64,000 nucleotides of DNA, from assembly GCF_964275005.1 (NCBI RefSeq), contig NC_092688.1:23007903-23071902 (forward strand). Reading direction: 5' to 3'. This DNA is from Diadema setosum. Its lineage: Eukaryota > Echinodermata > Echinoidea > Diadematoida > Diadematidae. Each line of letters begins with the position of its first letter. Position 1 is the stretch's first letter. Under the pieces are notes generated by a model. It ran no database searches, was not told the DNA's origin, and saw nothing but the letters and a program-made list of their open reading frames with translations. The position numbers and the translations under genes are program-made. This document shows, one piece after another, positions 35,931 to 46,700 of this stretch.

Positions 35931-37245
35931 TACGTAATTATGTACGTCTGCATTACCATTATCTACTGATTTACAAAACATTACAAGTTGTCTTGGTGTT
36001 TGTTAGGTCTTCCCTTTACAACCACATCATTTATTTCAGTTCAATCATAGAGAAATCACTCTCAATAATCAGAATGCTATATAGAGGCGTATCAATACCC
36101 ATCACAGCAAAAGGCTTTTTCTGTCATTGTATCTCACTGAGTAGAAGCCAGTTGGTACAATACATGCAAGAGCAGTACTGTTTGCTTTTGTGATGTTTTA
36201 CGTTCACTGGCTTTAATGACTTCACAACCCCATGAGTTGTACTAACCTCAGAAGAGACAACTTTCATTCAGATTGACAAGCATGCTGATGGTGACACTCT
36301 CATCGTGTTATTTCATCCTAGGCCTTTATACTGGCAATCTAGAACATTGTGTCATAATTTTGCAAACTTCGGCATTTGGAATTACACATTCAGTCTTCAG
36401 CAGAAGATACAGTAATATATTCAGAAGTCGTTTTCTCAGGCAAAGTGGAGCCTTCTGGAGAGGTCAAAGTTCCCAAAAGTCACACAAATTGCAGTGCCTA
36501 CTGTAGATAGGAAACCCTCTCTATAATACGCAGATAAGGAGAGATACCAAGAGATAAGTGACCCATAAGTACTTCCCACACAGCTTGCTTTTCATTTCAT
36601 TTATCTCTCTTCATTCACTGTGTAATGCCAAACAGGTACTGTGAGGCAAAATGCTGATAATATCCAGGGCAATCCCAGTCCTGTGAGATGTTATCTGCTG
36701 CCAACAGGGTCAGTAATTCGCCCGATACTCTTCTTACTTAGAGAGTTGAGGTGAACAAACTCTGATACATCAGTCAACCCTACACATGTATTTGTAGTTG
36801 TCCGAGTTAAATGTTTTCAAAGTACATTCTCTTAACACACACAAGTAGAATGCAGCATTTAACTCAAACCATTTTTTTTTCTGTGTCACTTGTCTTGACT
36901 TGAATGGGGTTAACCATAATCATAATGCAATAGAATTCTTTGTCTTGATATGTACAAGCTACATACATTGGCAGTTTTGCCGTTTCTTACATGGGTACGG
37001 ATGGCAACATAGTGAAAATAATGCCTCCGGCACCACTTCGTGGCATAGGTACAAAAAAACATTCCTTCCTCTGCAAGGCACCAACATCATCTCCAATGAA
37101 GCTCACAGCAACCTGTGAACCAGCATTGATGAGAAAGTGTACTCTTTACAACAAATTTGGCAAATAATATTGACGCTAACAAAGATATTCTGTGATACAT
37201 GTATTGGTGATTTCCTTAAAAGTGCAGGCTGAATACATTGATTAC

Positions 37246-37285
<40 letters not shown>

Positions 37286-37658
37286 GCACCTAACAAAACA
37301 TGCAAACCCAAACTTTGATTATTCTTATATGATATCATTTGAAATGACAACTTGCATTGCATCTTTTGTTTTTAACAGGTTAATTGCCAGAAATAGGCAC
37401 ATTATTCTCTCTTAAAAATCACCTACAACTGAGCATAAGCATAAAATGATTAAGAGAGCAAAAGAAAGAGAAGGATAGAGAAAGAGGGAGAGAGAAAGAA
37501 TAAATGCATGGAAAATGTAATGTCATTAAATGACCACAATTTACATCCAAACATTGGACATCAGCTGCTTTCACATTCTAATCAAACTTCCATGCTGAGT
37601 TAAGAAAATATATATCACATTTGATGTGTTTGAGCACTCAAAGGAAAACCAAACCGTA

Positions 37659-38044
37659 TTATAGAATGGGTAGTGAGAATCCTGTGATCTCATTGGTCGA
37701 GAGCTATGTGTTGATTTTTTTTTTACTGGCCGCACGCTGAGCCACAGTGGTAAACACGTTATCGCGCACTTGTAGCAAGAGTACGCGCACTTGAATTGTA
37801 GCAAAGCTTCGGGCACTAAGCAAGCGTTTACGCGCTCGGTACGAGACGCCTACTGGCTAAAAATCATGCATCGAGTACTTTTTTCCATACCTCCAGTAAT
37901 TACTGGATGCACGGTTTTGAAGTACTGGATGCATGATTTTCGGGCTCTCGTCTATGGCAAGCCAAAAGGAAATACATCCAGTAAATTTGCCATCAAGTAA
38001 CATGATAGGAAAATTTTTTGGCAAGGAAATTAGCCATTCTATAA
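37659..38044. repeat. possible MITE
   Basis: Short inverted ends TTATAGAATGG and CCATTCTATAA. The interior holds a direct repeat of the word GTACTGGATGCA (actual spacing about 30 bp). Only 11 bp of terminal repeat support it. Confidence 0.4.
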
Positions 38045-38850
38045 CACAGATGATGCACATGTCTTTTCGTGTGTCAGTTGGAAAAGTGTGCATGCCGTAA
38101 CTATAGAATTTAGCCTAAACCCACTCCGCTTCGCCTCATGGGTTAAACATTCCATAGTTACCTTATGTATACAATTCCGACTGACACGCTCAGACCTGTG
38201 CGTCACAGTACAGTATGCTCGAGAGCACTCAAACACACCCACTGATACACTCAAAGTCAAACATACAGGCATATTTGCTCCATGATTATTCAATTGAACC
38301 AACATAAATTTACACTTTTCTGGCATCTGATTATTTTAGAAAAGGGGTTTTGAATAGTAGAATACTAAAGACAAGATTGCGGAAGTAAAAGAATAGCAAT
38401 TAGAATTAATGAAATGTTCAAGTTTTGCAAAGGCAGCATTTATGTATCATTCTTTACATTTGAAATCAATCTGCCTAATGATAATGATTTTTTAAATTTT
38501 TTTTTTTTCACATCTGCTTTGTCCGTGAGTATGTAGTTACATTCAGGCTTTCATATTAGGGGCAGTCAAACTGCCCTCTGCTGTTTTTGTGCAAATCGAC
38601 AATGTATTCTGGTGGAAGCTCCACAAAATTCACAGATCTCTCTGTACTTTAAAAGATATACAAAAGTAAGCTTACAAACTGTTCGACAAAAGTTAGCACA
38701 TATACTTCACTTCAAGGTTGACCATAACATCAAACCTTGTAAATCATTTCTATAATCTCCCTTTCCAACCTGCCACATCCATAACTGCACTCTGAAAAAA
38801 ACAAATTGCTCTCAAAGTGTCGTGCCATGTACAAGAGGCATACAGCCATA

Positions 38851-40753
38851 TCATAGCTTGGATTTCTTCAACTCTTTGAGCTTGATGATCATTTTGGTCA
38901 CGTCGTCGTAGAGCTCTGGGGTCAGCGTCTCTCGCACCCTGCCGACCCAGTTCTTGATCCGGGGTCGCTTCTCAAGGGTGTCATAGCCTGTCGGTTCCAC
39001 TTGGATCACCTGCAGACATTCAGAGTAAATGCCACAAGAAAGGTAACTCATCAGACTACACACTGTGTTTACCACATCACTGTGCTTTTGTGAGCAATAT
39101 GCACTAGAAGGGGAACCTTGTTACAAGGACCTACAAACAATGACAATCACCTGGTTATATCAGGTTTCTTATTATATCAGAGTACCATAACACAGAAATA
39201 TTAAAGAGGTTTAGACCTGCAAATCACCTTTTATAAGTGGGACTTGTTACATCCAACCTCTCCATGATGAGGTTCCACTGTATCACGCTAGATATATAGT
39301 ATTATATACCTCACTTCTAGAATCCTCTCATCTGATTGGTTAAAAGGGGAGTCATGAAAATAGCTGTGCCCTATTTTTGAGTTACTGTGACCGGGGCCCG
39401 GGCACAGTTAGTAAATAGGTTTTAGAGACAGTCGCGACCCCGTACACATAGATTGCTCATATGTACGCACCAATGATACGACCGCCGCGCATTCGATCAG
39501 CGGGCTGTAAAAGAGACTAGCGGACTGGTTTAGAGACAGTCGCAACTCCCAACCCCGTGTACGTGTGTACACATAGATGATCACACGCACCAATGATACG
39601 TACGACCGCCGCGCTGTCGATCAGCATTGATTACAACTTACAAGTGCTGTAAAAGAGACTAGAATCTATATTCTCGGTATTTATATGTCTGAATATATGT
39701 CGGTATATAAAACAAATAATGACTGCTTGATATTCGGGGCACAGTTAAAATTATGTTGGCCCTCGGTGATGTGAAAACCATAACCATGCCCTCAGCTTCG
39801 CTTCGGGCATAGTTACGGTTTTCACATCACCTCGGGCCCATAATTTCAACTGTGCCCTCATAAGCAGTCATTATTTGTATACTGTGCAAGGGTTTGACGA
39901 TCAAATAGTGTACACTAGTTTTAACATTGATATCTTCATCAAGGCCCTATAGTTATGGCGAAGTTTTTTTTTAATGTTTGTTATGACAGTGGAGGCCGAA
40001 TTTCTGTATTCATCCAACAGACAATGAAGTATTGGTACAGTATTCATCACATAATCGGGCATCTGATAATCGCGAACCTCGCTTAAATGACATACGCTTT
40101 CCAGAAACATTTCCAATGCACGTTATTTTCACTGGATAATCGGGCGGGGACCTCTGATAAACGGGACAATTTTTCTTCAAGCGATCTTTGATTTTGTTGA
40201 TATTTTACACAAAAAATCTACCAAAATACCACAACAATATTTCAGAGATTCCCTATCAGTTGTCGTTTACATCGAACTTACAAAGCAAGCTTCGGACTGG
40301 TGTGTTTTGACCTCCGTCCATCCAGTACACGTACATTTCAGCTCGCTGCCCGCCTTCACTTTTCTGTACATGATTGTGTATGGCGAGCTAGATTGCTACA
40401 TATTGACAACACATGTACTTTGTACAGTGCAGTGATCGCGGCAAGTAAACAATCAAGCCATGATGATTGAATGATTGAAGGACTTTTCATTGACATTCCC
40501 ACATCAGTTCTGGGTAATCATTTCCCATGGTTGTGGATATGTATTTATACGGAACGCCCTACGTGTTCAAGAATTCTACGAATGTTTAAGAAAGTGCTAG
40601 CTTTTAATCCACATATTTTGTGTTCGGAGAGAGGTGACAGAAGAAGAACCCGGTTGCGATTACATCATTGCGAGAATGCAGGGAGAGCTAGAGGGTCGCG
40701 CCGAGGGGTAGCGTGGTTGTGTATTCATGTACATGTACAGTACGTCAGTATGC

Positions 40754-40784
<31 letters not shown>

Positions 40785-43700
40785 CTACATGTACATGTCG
40801 TATGCAGTTAGTGTATGGTGAGTGCTCATCGCGAAATCGGGCACCCCGCTTAAAGGGGCCGTGTTTGCTACTCCCAACCTGTCCCGATTATGCAATGAAT
40901 ACTGTACTTGTATAAATCAAACAGGGGCAACATGCATTTTGCAGCAAATACAACCACCCTGGATGTGCAATACCTGTGTTCATTGCTCCATGCTGAAATA
41001 ATCTTCATGAGGAAATCTATTCACTATATGATCTGCATGCATCATCTACAAGGCATGAACTGAATGTAAAAAGTCTCAATGTGCCATTACTGTGGTGTGT
41101 ATTCGAATATATGGGATAGAGCAACTCATGGGGAGGGTACTACGGTATGTGGTCAATTCTATTCTGTTACCAGTGACTTGGTAAATTAATTTCATGCTCC
41201 AGCTAACTTAATATCATAACTGTCACCTTGCCGAGAAAAGAGAGAGGGAGAGGCAGAGATCTAAAGGCATGTTGCTCAACTTTGGTTATAATGTACACAC
41301 AATGACAGCAGACCACGTTGTTGCAGATGAAACTTTGAATAAGTCAAATATGTTTTCACCTTTTCACCAAATTTGTTGGACGTTTCCTCCATCATACCCT
41401 ATTTCTCCTTGTATTCTAACATTAACTGCAGATCTTGAAAGCATAGGCATCACGAACTTAAATGCTCGGTACACATGTACTATTAAAGGCATAATTTACC
41501 ATTTGCAGATGAAACAAAAACCCAGCATTAGTGCTTTAAAATAGTTCTAAAATGTGAGTTAGGGATAGAAACAACCACTGTACACATTTGAATAGGTAAA
41601 ATCGATGTTTAGTATTTGTTAAATATACAAAATGTGAACAATAGTTATGATAAAAATGCTTCCAGATTAAACCGTCTACAGTTACGGTTTATTGAGAAAA
41701 ATACAGATATCTCCTGATATTCCAGGCTTTATCGCAAAAATTTTATATGATAGGATGTTTTGTGGTACAACAGACTTACACATATGCATTAAATGTCATA
41801 TCTTAAAATTTTTTAAAATCACTGTTCCCAAAGGTAAACTGGACCTTTAACTGTTCTCATGAAGAGTTTCAACGAGGAGCATGATCAGAGTACTGTAAAA
41901 CATGATATATTCACGGCACAATATTTTTGGGAATTGGAGCCAACGGCCTTTTTCGTGAATTGCCACTGGCATTCAATGCATTATATGGTGTAGACAAGAA
42001 CTTTTCCATGCATTTTAATTTCGGAATCTTGGTACTGGCAAAATTAGCGAAATTAAAATGCACACGATCATTCCTTGTTAGTATCTTTTCACTCTTGCAC
42101 GTCATACCTCATTGACAGCAAACAGGTCAGCGATGGAGATTTCGTCCCCGCAAACGAATGGCTTGTCTTGCAGGAAGTAGCTCTCAAACTGGTCCAGGGT
42201 GTGCTCCATCTTTTCTACATCTGGAGCCAGATCGGCGGGATCAGCGGGTGTGCCCGTCATCCTGGGGAAAATCACCTGCCAGCATCAAACCACAGCAAGA
42301 ATCACTCAACCAATCAAGAATGACATGAAATTTGACATTTGCAATGGTCATAATTCTACGGTCGATGAAACTGGTCGAAGATGGTGTATTGGATAAAATG
42401 CTGCTCCAGATATTGAAATGAATTCTACACGTACATCTCCCTGAAGAGCATTTCATATTTGTTTGTCTGTTTGTATGGAACCCACAGGCAGGAGAGATCC
42501 TTTTATACGTAAATTGTGTCACATCCATTATTCATCCGTATACATGTACATGATGTACACTGAACACATCGAAAGCTGACAGCAATGCTTTTCAATACAC
42601 CATGTTCAAGATACATGGTTCCCCAACTATGGATCCCCAGGATAAAGATCACTCTTGTTCCTGGTTCCTCAGAGGCTCATCTACCCATCAACATTGGATG
42701 TAAACAATCTGAACACTATCCCACATAACTGCTCTGTTCTAGGCAGTTTAACAGGGTTGATTGCCACTATCAAAACTCAATACAGCAGCAATGGTATTTG
42801 AATTTGTGTATAAACAGTCAGGTTACATAAGTTGTCAGACATTTCACTGCCTATTCTGACATATAACAAAATATCAGGGGATCAGCAGCCATCATTATCA
42901 CTTTTGAAAAGCAATGACTATTCCAGCTTTTACGATTTCTAACCCCTTTCCCCTCCTTTCCCAAAATCTTCAAATGGTCAAAAGTGTTATGCCTGAGGTA
43001 GAATGACTTGTTTATTTTTGAACAGGGCTTACTGCTGTGGCAGCCACAGACTTTTCAACTTCAAAAGAAAAACAAAACAGACAAGAGAAACGAAGATAAG
43101 ATAAGCTTTATACATCATAATACAAATTACTGTTACTTTACATCAACTAGCCACTTCATTCAATACAGTTTAGAGCAATTGGCACCCCGAGTGAAAAATG
43201 AGGAACTTGCACATTTACTTAATCTGGAGAATTCTGCAGACAGCTCAAGAAATGTTGATATTCAACCAGTTGTGTCATGTGGCTCTGTAAATTTTAAAAG
43301 TGGGCTGTTTTTGCTTGCAAGAATAGAAGATAACAACGGTTATGTTATGAAAAAATTAATAAACTAAAAAAATTAAAAAGATAAAAAAATAATAAAGAAT
43401 GCATGTTCCACTTATGGTGGCCTCTAGTAAGATACATTTATGTAACAAGGTTCAAACACTTGCATGGACTTGCATGAAGAATGTGATAGATTGTAATGAC
43501 AGAATTAATGAAAGAAGAATGAATGAGAAGACCATGCCTGAACAAAAAATGTGTAGTCTATCATACCCTGCTGTCTGAAATTGTAAAATACATGAAGTGA
43601 AAAGCAGAATGACACACAAATGATGCTGCAGAAAAGTCATTACTATGTCATTAATATGTGTGTGCTTTTGTGATGCACATGTAGGACCCTACTGCTTTGG

Positions 43701-46700
43701 ACAGGATAATTATACAAAAACAACATAAACAAGTACTTAAAGGGGCATTCCAGACGATTTTCATAATTTCACATCATGTAGTACATAAATCAACAGCTTC
43801 ATGTATAGATTTGTAGAATTTATTGTGGTTCTTGAGCAGAGAAACAGTACTTTCAAAAACCTTAAACAAATTACACTGAACAAAGATGATGACATGGGAG
43901 CCTCAAATATCTCAGAAATGTAGCAGTGTCATTCCATTACAATACCGCATGCTTGCAAGCTCACCTGTGTGTAATCTATGCATGCCTTCTTCTTTTGTCC
44001 TGCTTCCTTGAGCCACATCTCATGCATTCTTATGGTGAGGCTGCCATGTCATCATCCTTGTTCATTGCAATTTGTTATAAACTTCGAAAATATTCTTATT
44101 TTTCATCCCAATCATTATAAATCCTCAAAGTCTGTACCCAGTATAACTAATTTATATATGTTCAAATGTAAAAATTTGAAATTCATCCGGAGGTCTCCTT
44201 TAACAATCTAGCCTATCCAGGTACCACATCCTTCATAAACAAAAACACACTAAATGAAAAAAACAAAACAAAACAAAAAACTCCCCATTCATGCTGTTCT
44301 TTATCTCCCCATCTCCCCCCACCCCCCCCCCTTAAAAAAAAAAAAAAAAAGACAAGATCTCAAACACTTTAATTCTGTGGATCTGTCCTAGTATCTATGT
44401 TTGTATCGACTATACAATGGACTCTTTAGGAAGCTTTTTATTATGCTCAACTGCTACTGGCTCAAATGATATACAGTGTAAGTACTGTCAATCTGCTGTC
44501 AGAAAGTATTATTCTCAAGTTCTGAACAATTGAAAGTACAGTACATTGAATTCTTGTCATGCAAGAAAAAAAAAATTAGGTTCTGAATAATTTCACCACC
44601 ATGCAAAGCACTTGCCGCAAAGAAAGATGTTTTTGAACAGCCACATCAACAGTAACACTCACATCACGAAGGAAAAGCTTGGTCATGTGTGGTCTGATAC
44701 TGGTGTGCTGCCAGTCCACATACTCATTGACCCTTGCCCTTTGCTGAAGGCTTCTGGGATACCAGTGATCTGCGCAGTCAAATTTTTCATGGAGGTATCT
44801 TATGATGGACGCACTTTAGCGATGAATGTGTCCACATTGTGTAGAAAGCAATACAAGAGATACCATTATCAAAATTGAGAATCTAGCCCGGTGAAATATT
44901 GAATGTAATAAACAAATTAAAAAAAGAATAAATTAATAAAACAGGTAAGTGTACACATCCAAACACCTTCATCTAAGGGGGGAAACTATGTCATATGATG
45001 GGAGATGACTGCATGGTGTTATATATATATACATAATGACTAGAAGTACCAGGTAAATAAAAAGAAAGATAACAGCCAGATCGAATCTTAGTAACACTAA
45101 CCTTCTTCAAAAAGACTTTAGCTACGTTAACTCGAGTGTTCATGTGCTGCCATGCCAGATATTCATCAACCCTTGCCCGAACTTTGGGGTCCGAGGGGTA
45201 CCAGTGATCAGGGCAGTTGAACTTTGTGTGCAGATATTTTACTATTGCAATACTAAATACAAAAGAAAAAAAATATCAAGAATTATAAAGACATTCTTTT
45301 CATTTACATAATACAATGTACAGTTGATAAATGGGTCATATCAAATCAACATGCCACAAAAGTAGAATGTTAATCTATAGATTTTCTGCAATATTTCAAT
45401 AATCACAGGGACTGATTTATACAATTTTCAAACTATCTTGTCATTAACAAAAATAGTAAAAGGTCAGACCTGGCTTAATCCATCACATAGCTATGGTAGT
45501 TGAAAGAAACTTCCTAATACAATTGACTGATGACCTGTAAACATTTTTAAGACATGATGTAAATATTGGGACAGACATTCATCTTCTGTTGTTAATCTCT
45601 ATTTGACTCTGAACTCTATTCCAAAATTTATTTCTGGTTTTTCAAAATTGTCTTTCCTGTCAAGCTATGGCAATGGCATGCAAGAAGCTTTGGAAAGTTT
45701 GCTATAGGAACTAAAATCAACTTTGACTGACATGCATAATTGATATGATGTTGCTCCTACAAATGAAATGAAATACAAATATTATATAGAGGATCTACAA
45801 TTGTACCTCTCTGTGAGGTTGAAGTCTCCATCTTGCATGGCAGGTATTTTCTTGAAAGGATTGATCTTCGCATATTCTTCAGACTGGTGCTCCACTAAAA
45901 AAAAAAAGAAGAAGAAATAATAATATATGAATAATAATAAAAAAATTAACACACACATAATTTACACGACATATACCGGTACATGATGGCATGACAATGA
46001 CGCATACCGGTACAACATTGTATATACAGTGTATATTGTTAGGGTAGGATAAGTATTCACAATTAAAGGGACTGTACAGCACTGGTTGAGGTGGGGATTC
46101 GTGTTTTAAACATATTCCTAAGTGAGATAATGAGAAACCTCTAATGAAATATGAAAGAGCATGTAATTTTAAGAAGGATTCAACAGTTATTCGATGAAAA
46201 TTGGTTTTCAAATGGCTGAGATATATCCAAAAAAGGGATAATAACTAGACAAGCACTCTGAGAGCACAGACCTCTACCAAGCATGCAGCTCATTTCCACC
46301 ACTGATCTTGTTTTTCCATAGCTCTAGATCAGTGATTTGCACCCATACTAACCCCGGGACGCTCCGTGTACACAGTTACACACTGTGGGAGCGTCCTGAG
46401 TCAATAGAGTGCTATATCGGTAAGCTTGAAAAACATACACAGTCTGTCACAGATTTTCGCGCCTCCGTAAGTTTCGAATTTCACTAGAAAAAAACTTACT
46501 TTTATAGTATACATAAGATTCTTATCTAATTCCTACCATATGTTCTTGTTCACACTGGTCCAATGATCTTGAAAAAACGTTTTTTTTTACAGGTCCATCT
46601 CCTAGCTCCCCATCCCATTCACCATTTTCGAAATCAGTATGCAGTACACTGCGCACGTAAATATTCATGTGCTGGGCGGAGTCGCAATGCTTTTAGCCTT

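Larger units (their letters stand above)
33858..38850. other. intergenic, mostly featureless
   Basis: No gene is recognised on either strand. Homopolymer runs (C at about 34082-34097, A at about 37247-37280) and two MITE-like units (35757-35930, 37659-38044) are the only structure seen. Confidence 0.45.

Noticed and set aside
43008-43367. 119-codon ORF in GSTT intron 3
   Set aside because: No family features, A-rich low-complexity flanks and no splice context. Possibly a decayed transposon frame, but unsupported.
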